A DNA stretch of 64,000 bases from Tubiluchus corallicola (GCA_030141605.1 JAQGDQ010000015.1:1362568-1426567); one strand, 5' to 3'. Shown: positions 1 through 13,378, numbered from the stretch's first letter. The notes: generated by a model from the sequence alone, not told the origin. Made by a program: numbers and translations.

Positions 1-1970
1 AATGGCTGCGTGTAACGATCACCGCGGGAGTTAAATTTTCAAGTTTTAATCAGCGTTACTACTATTATAGTGCACTCTGTGCGCAATAAGTAGGTGACAC
101 AAATTGCAATTCCATGTCAGCACTAACAACCGACTATAATTACGTACAACTAATCATCAAGCATCACTTATTGGAATTTAATTACACTAATTAAAAATAT
201 TGACAAAACAAAATATTGATGTTGTTCAGTTGTATAAGACTTCTCGTGACAAAGAGCACTTGGGGCTGGGAGTAGGGCACTGCCATTATCTACGGGTGCT
301 GCAGGCACACCATCTCAGTTGCTTAAAGTAAAAACATACCTATAAAAATTAACTCTGGTTAACTTGAGATAGTTTTACGGTAATTTTGACATTTTTTACG
401 ATCCTCGTATTCAAAATATTGTGTACGCGCATTTTAAACCCATGCAATACTCTGCAAAGTAAGCACCTGTCCATTATAAATAGGCTTAATTTGTGTTTTA
501 GCCATTTGCTCTAAACTGTCTAGAAAAAATTTCATCTTTGGTGCCCATTGTGCCTCTTGATAGCAGACAATCGCCCTTAAAAACTTAGAAATCTTATACT
601 CTTACTTTACAATTACTAACTATAGGAGCTAACTAAGAATCAAAGCCATTTATTTTTTACTTCTTAATGTAGAATTTTTTAACACCTTAAGCGCGAAACC
701 GTTCTAACGTATCATTTTTAATTCATCGAAAAGCCTCAAATAAGCCAGTGAGTCGTGAATTGACAAAGCAAAAAAAACTATAAAAGCTGCAATTACAAAA
801 TTTACTACAAAATAAGTTATTGTAAACTGCAATTTATTTATTTATTAAAATTCTGTCGTACACAAAGTACCATTCTTAATTAAAATAAGCGACATATATA
901 AAAAATTGAAAAAGATAAAATACAATATTAAAAACATGCACGAACTATAAACATATTTACAAGAGAAAATTAATTTGTAAATAAATAATTTAGACACATT
1001 ATTATTAAAAATGGAGGTTTTTAGACAAATGTAAAATTAATTGCACTGCCATGAAACTCCTGTGCACATTTACTTCATACAAATTTTTAATCACAGTAAT
1101 TGATTCATATTGGTTATTTTGCACACCGTTCAGAATATTACGAATGGCAACAGATTTGACTAATTTTTTAGTTGAGTTACCAATTATTAATTCATAGTTA
1201 TATGTAAAGTTCCTCACATCCTTCCAAAACTCGGAATACCTATGATAATAATGATTTACAATATAAAATATTGCAGTAATAGCAATGCATTGCTTTTTAA
1301 TAAATGCGTTAAATGAAATATATAAAATATGCTTTGGGATTGCAATCAATTCATATAAATGTAGTAACCTTAGTTAGGAAATAACTGGTCTAAGTAACAA
1401 GAGTCGCTCTTTCAATTTCTTGGATAGCAATAAGTAGTAATCAATAGCATTAAACAATGCTTGACATCACGAGACTCCTGCCGTCTCAACAACTTGTAAA
1501 TGCGTTCACAAATAAAACCAGTTTTAAACAAAAAGGTAGGAGATAGACGGGGTGTCCATAGATCAACCACGACTCTACACTAATCAATTTGGCACTAGGA
1601 AGACAATATCCCAAATCAAAGAATTAAGCTTTAAAGAATAACTGCGGTACTAAGAAAGCATTCATTTTTACGAACATCCTGCTCGGAGGCAGGTAACAAC
1701 TTGTAGCTGTCACGTGGAAAATATATTGCATTCCACAAATTCTTGTGTTTGAAGAGTGAAATTATCGTGGAAATGAAATTAGATAAATTCTCGTTATAAT
1801 GATTCGCTTGTGGACGGTGTGTCAAACTGAAACGAAGATTAAACACGAACGAAGTCAATCAAACAAGAGTTGAAAATCCACCGTACCGATTTCCAGAATA
1901 CGAAGGTGCAAAACTAGGGAGCGAGGGTATACAAAGAAGTAAACAAACCTTACAAGGCTTTCACTTGGAA
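1..1970. other. 5' flank, no gene recognised
   Basis: AT-rich sequence with short unrelated open frames only. No splice-flanked coding segment, tRNA or rRNA was recognised. A TATA-like stretch (gtataca, about 1927) lies some 45 bases before the homeobox start codon and could belong to its promoter, but this is weak. Confidence 0.4.
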
Positions 1971-3332
1971 ATGTACGTCATGGAGAACAATAACTTCGGA
2001 GACGCTTATTGTGCGATACAACATGTAAATTCCTGTTTGTCTTTACCAATAACAAATGCGACCAAGGTGTCAATCTTAAACCCTATACGATGTGCATTGT
2101 CAGAAGAAGACATAAAGAAGCTTGAACTTTGGTATATGTGTAATAAACAGAGTCCATGTCCTAGCAGACAGGAAATATTTCATATTGCAAGGTATGCGGA
2201 CATCGCGCCAATACATGTGAGAAACTGGTTGTCCAAGAAAAGGAAGGAACACCGAAAACACGCTTCAAGCACTAAAAAGCGTTGGACAGCTTGCTTATCT
2301 TATGATTCAGAAAATATGGAGAAACCAGAGAGCCTCTCAGCGGTAAAACTAAAACAAGGAGGATCTTTCCAGGAATTAATGTCAGATGCAATGCCAGCAT
2401 CACGTTCCAGTGTACCAGACACTGGAACAACAATATCAAAGCTTGCACCTGCAATGCATTCAAGATCAAATTCTGAAATGCGATGCGTGGCATTGCCAAT
2501 TGTAAAGATGGCGACACCATCAAAATTAAATGTTGAACCTTCAGTGTCACACAGCAGGACGTTATCAGCATCAAAGATAGTAACTTCGTCAACACAACAT
2601 ACCGCGTCTGAAGCAAAGCCAAATGTTCTCATTCCATCAGTTCTGACCGCGAAGTCACCATCAGCACCAAGTGACCTTGGCAACACCACGTCACTAAATG
2701 CTGTGGCTGCACCACCAATATCAAAGACACAAACACTGGAATGGCTGGAATGGTTAAAATCACGACAGACCACGGTATCATCAAAATTGCAATCTACAGC
2801 GATCCCATCACAGACCACGCTTCCAGAACCATCATTTGATGCCAACCATAACAGATCTTCTCAAGACACAAAGCAGAATCCGATACTTACAGTTCGTGCA
2901 CCAAGTCATGGTACAATGGTGCCTTGTATGCCATTTAAGCTTGCAGCTGCAATGCCTCCGACGTTACCCCCATTACAAAGGACTAGTTCTACATTTATTG
3001 ATGAAGTTATCAGAAAGAAATACCAGAAGCAATGGAACAGCAGAATGAAGAAGACGCCGCCAACCAAGAATCCACTTCCTGCTCAAGCTATTGAGTTCAT
3101 GGAGCGCTGGTACCAGGAAAATCATGACCATCCTTTTCCAACTTTGCAAGAAAAAGATAAGATCGCGCAGAAATTAGGACTGTCCCCCATGCAGGTGAAG
3201 AGTTGGTTTGTGAGAAGACGACAAAAGGCTGAAAAGGAGAGAAGGGTGTTTAATGAAGTTGTCCAGAAAGTGTCGGCAGAACGGAATGCGCGCTTTATGG
3301 AGCAAGACATGGCCAGAAAGATTTTTTTATAA
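1971..3332 (+). CDS. Intronless protein with two divergent TALE-like homeodomains
   Basis: Probable DNA-binding regulator of about 453 residues in one uninterrupted exon. The first in-frame ATG is at 1971; ATG 1980 (three codons later, G at -3 and G at +4) is an equally good start. Homeodomain 1 is at about residues 38-95 and homeodomain 2 at about 364-422. Both align without gaps to the TALE class, including the three-residue loop with its proline motif (SPCPS in the first, HPFPT in the second, matching the HPYPT of PKNOX-type proteins). The recognition helices read VRNWLSKKRKE and VKSWFVRRRQK, so the nearly invariant Asn51 is Lys in one and Arg in the other. The roughly 260 residues between them are rich in Ser, Thr, Pro and Ala and look disordered. 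There is no MEIS/PBC-type domain. Lineage-specific divergent TALE genes are known in spiralians (SPILE genes); membership here is inference. Target-site binding may be altered or lost. Confidence 0.85.
   Translation: MYVMENNNFGDAYCAIQHVNSCLSLPITNATKVSILNPIRCALSEEDIKKLELWYMCNKQSPCPSRQEIFHIARYADIAPIHVRNWLSKKRKEHRKHASSTKKRWTACLSYDSENMEKPESLSAVKLKQGGSFQELMSDAMPASRSSVPDTGTTISKLAPAMHSRSNSEMRCVALPIVKMATPSKLNVEPSVSHSRTLSASKIVTSSTQHTASEAKPNVLIPSVLTAKSPSAPSDLGNTTSLNAVAAPPISKTQTLEWLEWLKSRQTTVSSKLQSTAIPSQTTLPEPSFDANHNRSSQDTKQNPILTVRAPSHGTMVPCMPFKLAAAMPPTLPPLQRTSSTFIDEVIRKKYQKQWNSRMKKTPPTKNPLPAQAIEFMERWYQENHDHPFPTLQEKDKIAQKLGLSPMQVKSWFVRRRQKAEKERRVFNEVVQKVSAERNARFMEQDMARKIFL
2082..2255 (+). other. Homeodomain 1 (TALE-like)
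   Basis: Helix 1 includes LSEEDIKKLELWY; the loop reads NKQSPCPS; helix 3 reads APIHVRNWLSKKRKE. Trp48 is kept, position 49 is Leu instead of Phe, position 51 is Lys instead of Asn, and Arg53 is kept. The ungapped match to TALE spacing supports the class; the recognition helix is strongly diverged. Confidence 0.75.
3060..3236 (+). other. Homeodomain 2 (TALE-like)
   Basis: Helix 1 includes LPAQAIEFMERWY; the loop reads QENHDHPFPT; helix 3 reads SPMQVKSWFVRRRQK. WF at 48-49 is intact, position 50 is Val and position 51 is Arg instead of Asn. This is the better preserved of the two, and a basic, coiled-coil-prone tail follows (EKERRVFNEVVQK). Confidence 0.85.
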
Positions 3333-3489
3333 TCTAGATAAAATATTTCTCTGTTAGTTTTCGTGCAGCGTGTGTGGTTTAATTTGACATACATTATTTT
3401 TTATTTCGAGCATACGAATGCGTTATTTAAGCTTTTGTAACATGTTTCATCAAGATTTTTAATGCATTTGTCTATTTGTGTGCTTATTA

Positions 3490-3495
3490 AATAAA
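3490..3495 (+). terminator. Poly(A) signal AATAAA of the homeobox gene
   Basis: The first canonical AATAAA downstream of the stop codon, giving a 3' UTR of about 160-180 bases. This is the expected layout for a compact single-exon transcript. Confidence 0.55.
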
Positions 3496-5944
3496 ATGGT
3501 AACTATTGTCTAATCATCATTATGTCATTTTAGTCTGTTTGGGAATGATGTAGTCATGGTTTGTGCTTAATGACTGACGCTAAACAAGGTCCGGCTTGGT
3601 GAGTGAATGGATGTGTGAAAATACTCGCTCTGGGCGGTTTCAGTTGCCTTACTGATTCTGACCAACTACATTGTTGAGGGGAGGAAATTGTGCATCCAAA
3701 CGTGCCTGAGACACTTCTGGTAGTTCAGTATCTCATCCTAGAGGATCACCCCCATAATTAACTAAGTTCTGGTCCTGCCATAATCATCTATCTTAAGGAG
3801 GCGTGCTGGATTCTAGCTTGTAAAGTGCTTAACTGTATAAAAACACAATTATTCTCAGCTATTGTACATACAAGAACTAATAGGTTATTTATTTTTCAGT
3901 TAAGTAGCACGAACCGTTGCTTATCTTATTAGATACTTTTATCTTATTAAGATCTTCTAGGACTCAAAAGAACGCAATTTAATGGACGTGGGCACTTGTG
4001 GGTTAATGTACACAAACGCTCAATTATATACGCTTCAGACAACACGTTTCATATTCATCATCAACAGGTATACGCAATGGCTTTACATCAGCGCACCTAA
4101 CTAGGTCGAATAAAGGTCAATAGGCTTCCTTTATCAATTCACTAGTTTCACGTGAATGGCCGTTTGCGTTGCTCAGTGTGTTAATTAACCTTGATACTTT
4201 TGAAGACGTTGATGAGACTGTCACTGCTAGATCGTGCAAAGTCTGTTTTGCAAAAAACTTACAGCACAGCTATATATTCTACAGCACTTTGTCGGTGAAA
4301 ATTATGCAACATCTAAATCTATTGAAAGATAGGTCTTAACGTCAGCGTAGTTACACAACTGCCTAGTGTTCAAACAACGATACGATAAGATATTTGAACA
4401 AGGTGAATATTTGAATCCTGTTCGATTTGAATGACAATGCCCTAGTACACTGGCTTATATATTACATTGTGTTATGTAATAGAGAAGCATAACTTTTCTG
4501 TAACATTACATCACCCATGATTGTGCTTTGGCTTCACAATACCAGCCTAAACATTGCTTAACATTGCTGATGTAGCTCTACGCTCCTAGTTGCGCAACGT
4601 TTGAAACTGTGACTTGACTGTAAATATACGCCGTTTGTAAGCAAGATACCCATTTATAATCACTTGATCGAATACTTCAGCGAGTTAAAAGTTCCATGTT
4701 AAAAGCTCAATAGGTTACATTGAACGGTCAAATATAATGAGAAAATGAAATATCAAGTGTTGTTGAAACAGGGTTGCATCGGGGTTTGAGCACGGCATCT
4801 TGAGTGCCTTAAGCTTCAAGGCTTATGGCATTGGGCTGATGTTACGAACATCCCTGGTCGGAATTTAGTCTGAGTCACACTTTTTGACTTTCATTCTTTG
4901 CCTTTTTCAATATTTTTATAATTCTAGGCTTCTACGTTGAATAATAACGAAGTTTGCCATTTTCGTTTTTACCACTTTTAATTTCTCAAGACATTAATAT
5001 AAACTTATGTTAAGATCATGTTTAGTTACACACATCTAAATATCTTACAGCAGTGCACTTGCAGTTGAATTCTGGCTCCAAGCTGCGAGAGAAAATATAA
5101 TTATCAAAATAACTACATAAAATCATAGGTGCAAAGCTATTTGGTACACACTGATCAAGGTTCCCTAGGTAGCAACGTTTGCCATAGTTAAATTCTGCAA
5201 ATTTTCTTATTTCAGTGGTTAATAGTAGCTGACTGAATTGCATGTAAATGATTTCCGCTCATACAGTAGCATTTTGTAATAATAAGTAGCGTATTTTCAT
5301 GATACACTTCATAGTAATCCACATCAAAATATCCCACATCGGATTTTACCTTTGCTTTGACCGAAAGTAATTATACGCCAGATCGAAAGAGTTTATGGGT
5401 AATAGTAGGTAACAGTGCAGCTCACGAAATGAAGTTTTGATTGAAATGCAGCCTAATTAAATCGAAACAAGCGACCACCTTCTTGAAGGCTGCCATAAAT
5501 TTATGCTTAATTATTCAGCATTTTATACGATACACGCCGCCAATTAATAAGTCATGATGGCGCCCAATTAGCGGCTCTGGGAAAGTTTTTCTGCAAAGTC
5601 AAATTTTCAATGAGTACTATGAGCGAGCTCACACTGAAAATGTTAACACGCTTATTCAAATAAAGTTTGAAGAATCATTTTTCTAAACCGCCTCAAGATA
5701 TTATAAACAGAACCAAATAAATGGTTTCAGCGTGATTACAGCTTCGTTACCTGTAACGTTACCAATTCGTTACCATTGAACAAATGAGCAAACTGTTTCA
5801 GCATAAATAGATGGTGTTAATAGGCTGCTTTCGCGTGGATAACCGAAATGATGATAGTCATATTTTTGCAACTGATATCTCATCTAATATAGCACCAAAA
5901 TTGTATTTTAAGAAACAATCACGTATTATCTATACCGGTTTGAG

Positions 5945-5970
5945 CAAATAAAAGTGAATTGAATTGAACA
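5945..5970 (+). repeat. LINE-like 3' tail
   Basis: An AATAAA motif runs directly into a short tandem GAATT-type tail (agtgaattgaattgaac). This is the typical end of CR1/RTE-type non-LTR retrotransposons. No recognisable reverse transcriptase remains upstream. Confidence 0.35.
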
Positions 5971-8900
5971 TCTGCAAACCCCATTAGAAAGGTGAAATAT
6001 TATACATAGCAGCAAGACTCGGCGCTAATCGTTCGCCGATATTTTATTGTATCAGATGATACGCTTCTACCTCCTCATCAAATTAGCCAAGAGTTCCATC
6101 AATCCTTGACATAGGCAGCTCTAATAATTGCAGCTGTACAGCTCGAACGCGGGCATTAGGAAATTAATGGTAAGAGATACAGCAAGTATTCTCATTTAGC
6201 TTTAGCATCGAAGAGCCTATATATGGAAAATCAAGTTTATAAGAAGTAAAAAAGAAAGGAGCACAGAATTAGGAATCCAATTTAGAAATTTAGGAAAACT
6301 AATTTAGAAGTTTACATTTTTTTCACAGAGATAATGGATTTTTCTATATAAGTCTATTTCGTTATATAAGTAATATGAATTACGACAAATTACTTATAGA
6401 CAATTATATGGAATTTAGTCTACAGTAAAGTTTCAATTTAATTCAACTCAAACACTCGACATTTTCATTTAATTAAAAATTTGAAACAGCACAAATAATT
6501 CGCCTATCAGTGCCCATAGGGTTGCTAACTTGGTGTCATCATTAGTCGTCTAGGAGCTTGTGGCTTCATCTCTATAAACATGTACAAAGTGACAAGGATT
6601 CACTCCCGCACTTGTCAACCTAGACTTGACAAGCTGAGGGTTGACGCGTAATGTGCCTGTTTTCGCTTTTCCGAGGCGTTCACTGTAACAGCATATTTTC
6701 ATTGATTGCCCATGTCAGCGAATTTTTGCACAGAAGTTGCGTTTGTTAATGGCTTTTTTGAGACGTTTAACTGGCCGTATGATTGCACGATGTCGTGCCG
6801 ACCCCAGCGGCAAATAGTTACACTGAGCAATAACAATCAACCTTCGGAACATATTATTTAACACTTTAACGTAAGATGGTAATTATTGAAGAAAAGTTCA
6901 GAATATACATTTACAGATTTTCTTCAATCTCTTTTGGAAATTGGTGTTTAAAGTATTATATTAGATCTTGCAACAATAGGGATGTCATTTATCATAATTA
7001 TGGTTGTTTCCTTCTTAAAATTCTGAAATGCTCTTTGAAGGAATGCAAGATAACTGAGCAAAAGTAACTACATTTCAAAAATTATCTTAGCAAATAGAGG
7101 TGAATCATGCGTTTAATGAGGCAAAATTTTGTTGTTTTATCGAGTTTATTAATTTTCAGAATTGGCCTGCTACGTGCAGCCAAGAAGTTCTGTGCATGAA
7201 CTTCGTTGTCAACTTGTGCAGTCAGGTCAAGTCAGCAATATATTACAACTCAACTTGAAAAAACAGGATTTTTAATATTTCCCTCAGCTGTCAGGTACAT
7301 AATACTTTAGTCTTAAAATCTCAAGATGCTATCACGATTTTACAATAACTTTGAAGAGAAAACACATTTCTGCTCAATGGATGGCTATTTCATTATTAAA
7401 ACATTATGCAGCTTGAACAATATTTCGGCCAGCCTTCGATGAATTATGAGCAGGCATCATCTCGATTGGAATGTCGATTCGAAAACAGCCCTAATTCCCA
7501 TGAAAACTATTAGCATAATTTTTGAAATTCTGCAGTGTCAGAGGCTGTCCGATCCTCAGTGACATCAGCTGCAAAGTCATGGACTGGAAGATTACAAGCA
7601 TCATTAGTTTCTCTTGATGAAGCTAGTCGTAGCTCTGTGGGGAAAATCTTAATACAAGACTTGTCATAGATACTTTAGATTTTAATAAACATTATGGCAT
7701 TATACTAATCTAAGCAATGAATAACAGTTATTCCTCGAGTGCTACAGTTTTATTCTGAGGCAGTTCTTGACAGATTCATTATATAGAAGCTAAGAAGGCG
7801 GGTGAGGGCGTTTAGGGCGTGTGCGTTATCGATAGGCATTGCGTTTGCCATTTTTAATACATATTTCTTGCGTTTATGAATTCGTGGCTCATGAGTGATT
7901 CCATACAAATCAAAGTTCGTAGCGATAGCTTAACAGTCGGATGACTTTTCCACACATGTAGTAATTAGACACAACGTACAGCATTTATTTGTGCATTATG
8001 CGTGAGTCTCTTGTCAACAAGTTTTGAAATCTAGGAGACCAAAAGACTCAATTCAATATCGTTTGTCATAGTCAAGACAGTGCCAAGTGTTAAGAGTTAA
8101 TTTGTAGTCCACAAACATCGTGGCTGCATTTGTAAAAATCCATTTAGTCCTGCGCACCGTTTTGTACTGCTAATGCAGGTATTAAGAGTGAATCCGTGGA
8201 ATCCTTAAATTTCGTTGAAGCGAGTGTGAGGAATATTAAAACAAATTTTAATATTAAAATAGAGGATCGGATTTTTGTACCCACAGTGTATGCGCTATCA
8301 TCTTTATCTAAGTATTTTTTCATTTCTATTCTTGAACATTTAATTATCGGAAATTAAACGCTACAGAGAGTGTAAACATTGAATCAGCTATTAAATTCTA
8401 ACAAGTTATTAGAGTGTGATTTCGTACGTAATTAAAAAAACCACAGTTTGCTGATAGAATAAATACGCTTTTCTGACATGTATTGCGTAAGTTGACAGTG
8501 GATATTCGACATAGCGCGTTTCTTAAACAATTTAATCTCCGCGAATGATGAGAGAAAGAGAAATCCATAGAATTTTTGCTTGTAAGGAAAGAGTATAATT
8601 GTTATATAAAATAAAAGCGTTAAAAAACTGACTAGACAAAATGTCAGGCACACGCAAACTGCCATCGTTCAAAAGCATTAAACTATAACTTTATTGCCTA
8701 ACATCCAACATCAACAGCATTCTAATCCTAACAACTATCCCACTTCGGCAGTATACAGGAATTTCAGTGAGTCCGAATTGTTGTAATTTTTTTCTATATC
8801 TGGCCCTACAAAATTCAAGACTAAACAAACAACACTAGTAGAAGTACTATATGCAACAGTACCTACCTAACATAAAACTATGAGCGTGTAACATACAGAA

Positions 8901-9236
8901 ATATTCTGCACATTGCGGGTGGATGTAAAGTTGCAATTATAATAACTTCAAGTGTTCTATCAGTGGAGCATTTTGTAAAATAAAAACGTTTTAGTTTCAA
9001 TTATTAACAAAAAATGTGAGAAGGGAAATTAAACTGAATTTTTGGAGAAAAAAGCTAAAGGGACATGAGCTCGTCGAAGATCTGTGTGCCTGTTGGTTAG
9101 GTTACAGCAGCGGTTCAGGTAGCACTTGTTGTCTAATAGCCTGTTAAAAGAATATAATAAAACGATAAACAAATCCATGCCAAAACTAGACGTCGCAATG
9201 AATTCCCTTCGAAGTAACCTGAGTTTATTTCTCAGA

Positions 9237-9340
9237 ATTAAAGCCGCTTTGATGTACAATAAGTGGTAAACGAATGAACGAATAAATGAATGAACAAACG
9301 AACAAATAAACGACGAACAAACGGACAAACCAACGAACAA
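9237..9340. repeat. Degenerate ACAA/GAAC-type microsatellite
   Basis: About 100 bases of imperfect tetranucleotide repeat (variants of aacg, aatg, aaca). It generates spurious open frames on both strands. Confidence 0.8.
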
Positions 9341-11809
9341 AGAGTCAAACGAATCATTGCAGTCTTCGCTCCGGAGCTAAATCCGTTGCATAGAGATTCC
9401 TGGAAAATCAATGTTTACTGCATTTTCTACCAGTACAGACATTCTTTGTTGAACTATAGTAGGCCTGTATAATTGTGAATAATAATTTTAAGTAAACAGT
9501 ACTTTGAAAAGTAAGGTATTCCTATTTCAAAATGAAACCTTTCCCATTGGGGCAAGCCTATTGTTACTAGTATATCACGAACCTCCAGTTTTGAAAAACA
9601 TCAGGAAAGAAAAGCTTCCTGTTCACTTAAACGACAGTAATAATTAAAAGTAAACACACAGCAATCTTGAGCGTACTGAACTTATTAGCTACGTCAAACA
9701 ATCACACAATACAAAATGTGTAAGCAAAAGCGACGTCTAACATCATTTGCACAGCATCGTTTTCATCTCACTTTAAATTCCTGCCCAGTTTCTTTTACAG
9801 CGCTTTTTGAAGCAGCATTATTAATCTAATGCTGTTAATTTCATTAACGTTACATAGAAACAGTGTACCGCACGTAATTCATGGCACGCATTAATGGTGT
9901 CTACAATAGGTGCCATGTTATTAATGTCGCTTGTTACCAATGACAGGTCATATATTTGTGTAACTAGCGTGGCTAGCTCTAATCCAGTTTGTGACGAATA
10001 CAACTTCTTCCCTGTCACACAAAACGTTAATTAACTATACAGCTCTTACGTTGCCTGTAAAGATAAGTAAATTGAGATGTAGTGCTTGCTCCTGAGTGGC
10101 TTGTTATTGAAGAAGAGCAGCCAGCAAGGACCAGCAAAGCTTTTGCTGTTGCAGCCATTTACCAAAGAAACTAGTACACAACAAGACCCGTAGCGAAGAA
10201 GACAGAGAGAAAAGGGATAAAGGAAATAAAGCAATTTGAATAATAAACGGTGATCTGGGCGATTCCCTTTATTGACCTGTTAATATTGTAGAAAATTAAC
10301 TTCAACATTATTAACCAATGAAAGTTTGAGTCCTCACTTACTTATAACTAACTTTTAAAAAAAAATGAAATATCAGCTTACGTCCCATTGTAATGACGGC
10401 GTTCCTCGTGGGTGATAGTAATTAGTAACTTATGCAATACGAGTATGAAGCGCACTTAACTTTGGTAACGTTGCGAGACTGATCTGATACTAAGGCTTTT
10501 GAAATGCGGAGTTTTCCTTGCGGTTTATGTGTACCTGTTTCTGAATACAAAGCTTACTGAAAGATTAATTAACATTTCAATGCTTTTATTCTACTGACAG
10601 ACAATGAGTAAATCAAGAAAAAAAAGAAAAAAATACATTACAATAGTTAAAGATGGCCATTTCAAGAATTACAGCACGAGTTCTTGGTACCAAACAGTAA
10701 CCTAATAGTAACTGCAGTTTTCACTGTCCATAAGAGTTCGTGCACAAGATATCACCAATTTGAGTAATCACTATTGAGCTCAAAAGTAAACTGTTACTTA
10801 TCTCTGGAGTGAGCGCTCACTACGTCAGTCCATTGGCAATCACTGGGGTACTCCATGGAAGGGATACCATCTCCGAAACATCGCATACCACGCTCGACAG
10901 TACTAGGTGTCAGTCCGTCCACACCATGACAACAAGTGCTGGATTGCTTATACTGTCTAGAAGGCTCAAAGTTGGTCTTTTCTCCACTCACTTGCATTAC
11001 AACACATTGTCCATTAGGATAGTATTACACCATTTACAATTGTCCAGGATTTTTCACAATAAAACACCAGTTCAGCCAATTTCAACAGATAAATTTTAGG
11101 TTTGTCCTCAAAGGTATAAACCCAACATTTTAACAGCTATCATTTTCCAGACTGTTCTACACACCTCTATATCAAAAGCACATTTTCCTGTTACTGGAAC
11201 AGTTCACTACATTCTAGGTAGTTTTACACTTTAGACAGGTAACTGTAACACTATATAGGCTGAATGAGAAAGCAAAACACCCCTGTAATAAAATAAACAA
11301 GGCCGAAGCCAACACACTTTCAAAATGACCTGCATAACACTGAAATTTAGGTTACCTGTGGGGCAGATGTAGTTCATGGGTGCCTAGTACATTATTGAAA
11401 CAACAACAATAAAAAATACAGTAAACTATGCATGTAGTTTCCTTATACAAAAACAAACTAAGCTAGGCCTACTCAATCGAACAAAACATTTATCATTGAA
11501 CAAATTGCATAGTATAATGTACATAGGTGGTTGCTTGTAATGTGCAAGAACACACTTTAGCCAAGGGGTGGTCCATCACACCGATCCAAATCCAGATGTG
11601 TGGTACAAATTCAGCTACTGTTTTTCTGCAGTACTGAAAGGCTATTGATTTAAACCCATGTACTAGATCTTTAGATAACTTTTGTTTCAGCTATGCTTTG
11701 GGTGCTAGATGTTCATAATGGAAAACTTGTTCACACAGAATGTGCCTCAATCACATAAGGCAGGTACCTTAGCTTTTTCGTACTATCAATCTGGTTCTAA
11801 CTAATTTGG

Positions 11810-12060
11810 ATCCTGCAGTCTCTTGCCCATCGAAGTGCCTATTTCTACTTGGAACGTCATCTCTATTTCCATGTTATGGTTAAGACTCTCGGTAGCTCTC
11901 AGTTGTTACTATCAGTTACGATCAGTAAAGAGAGTCATAATATTTTATGTAAGTCTAAATACAAGACTGTCACATTGCCAGAGTGCCTCTACAGCGTACA
12001 GCTGTTCCTTTATTCGTTACTTTGGATGGGTTAATTGGGGTCGAGAGAATGACTGCAAAC
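11810..12060 (+). mobile_element. Decayed LINE reverse-transcriptase C-terminal fragment
   Basis: The forward frame contains QSLAHRSAYFYLERHLYFH, then SKYKTVTLPECLYSVQLFLY. It resembles the region after the reverse transcriptase in Jockey/CR1-clade non-LTR elements (LAHRR...FYRYF...TVTLPxC...SFxxR motifs). It ends in stop codons with no intact element around it. The family call is from recognition of the motif pattern, not a search. Confidence 0.55.
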
Positions 12061-12231
12061 GCTTTTGAGACGGCTCGGCGAGCTAATGAAAACGGATTGA
12101 GTTAAATGAAACGAGAAAAATTGGCAGACAGTAGTTCTTCTCAGCCACTTATTTCAAGCAGTAAGTTTAACAAAAACCCAAGAGCAATGCTGAAGTAATA
12201 AACTATTTTACTGGCTCAATCATTGCTGACT

Positions 12232-12262
12232 AATTAACAAGTTTATCAATAACTTGTTAATT
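12232..12262. repeat. Perfect 12-bp inverted repeat
   Basis: AATTAACAAGTT and its exact complement AACTTGTTAATT are separated by 7 bases. Small hairpin of unknown significance. Confidence 0.8.
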
Positions 12263-13377
12263 GAGTCTTCAGCCAATTATTTAGAGTATGCAAATTAGAT
12301 GGTAATAAAATTTCAGTGGGACCAAGGCACTGAATATCTTGTTGTAATATTCACGTAGCTGTGAAAATATTGCTAGTAGAAAGTTGGTGGAAGGAGGTGT
12401 TACTTACTTAATTAACAAGAATCATAAATAAAAAATTAAATAAACGGTCATAACATATTTGTTTAATCGTAATAAACCTCAGAACTCACACTTTTGTGAA
12501 TATGTTAGTTGTAATGATCTTTGGAGGGCGGCAGGGGTGGTCGGGAAATTATAAAATAAGAAGGACCTAGGGTCATGATATCAAAATTAGGCAACTGAAA
12601 GTTTGGTTTTGAATATACTAATTAAGATTAGAGATAAGCTTGCAACTTGTTTGAAGGAGAGCTGTGACCGAGGAGCGCGAAGTATTTTCCTAGTAATTTT
12701 GATAAAAGCTGTTGTAATGTTAAAAATAAGCGAAAAAAACTTGACCAATAGTTGACATAACACCTAAGAGGTAGACTCTGGAGTGGGGGATACTTTCCGG
12801 TTATTGTTTCTCAGTAAAAAAAATTGTTTAATTTGCAAAAACACTGCAAGTATTCCAGTTGCTGAAAGTGAATAGTCATAACGCCAACGTAAAAAATGCT
12901 AAAAAGATAATTAAAGTAATAGAGCTGTTCTGTTTTATATAAATCTGCTTTAAGAAAATTAAGTACTTCAAGTATTCAAATTTGGCATTGCGGCATCGAT
13001 TTTTATGCAGCGAAGTACATGTTATCATAAACTCTACTACTTTTGAGTTTTCAAGATTCAAAAAATGCTTCATGGGGCAATGACATATAATTGCATCCAA
13101 AACAGACTATCATTATCGTTTCCGCTATTAAATTTCTGGTAAATGACGCTGTACGTCCAGAGACATTCATGAGAACGGATTAAAATCAATCAGATTTTAG
13201 TATGAAAACAGAAGAGCTGAGATTTTTGTTATTTCTGCTGGAATATGCATTCTCTGTGCAAATAATTCCCAATAAAAAGTGAACAATTTCGCCAGGAAAA
13301 GACAAAGATGCAAAGATAAGCTAAAGAGTATGAAGCGCCTTTTTATCTTCATGTTCTGTTTGTCTACTTACCTATCT

Positions 13378-13378
<1 letters not shown>

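Noticed and set aside
2272-2845. Minus-strand frames inside the homeobox gene
   Set aside because: Shadow frames of a clear plus-strand gene; no domain similarity.
10794-11099. Overlapping frames of 67 and 96 residues on opposite strands
   Set aside because: No recognisable motif, no splice context and no repeat signature; not supported as a gene.
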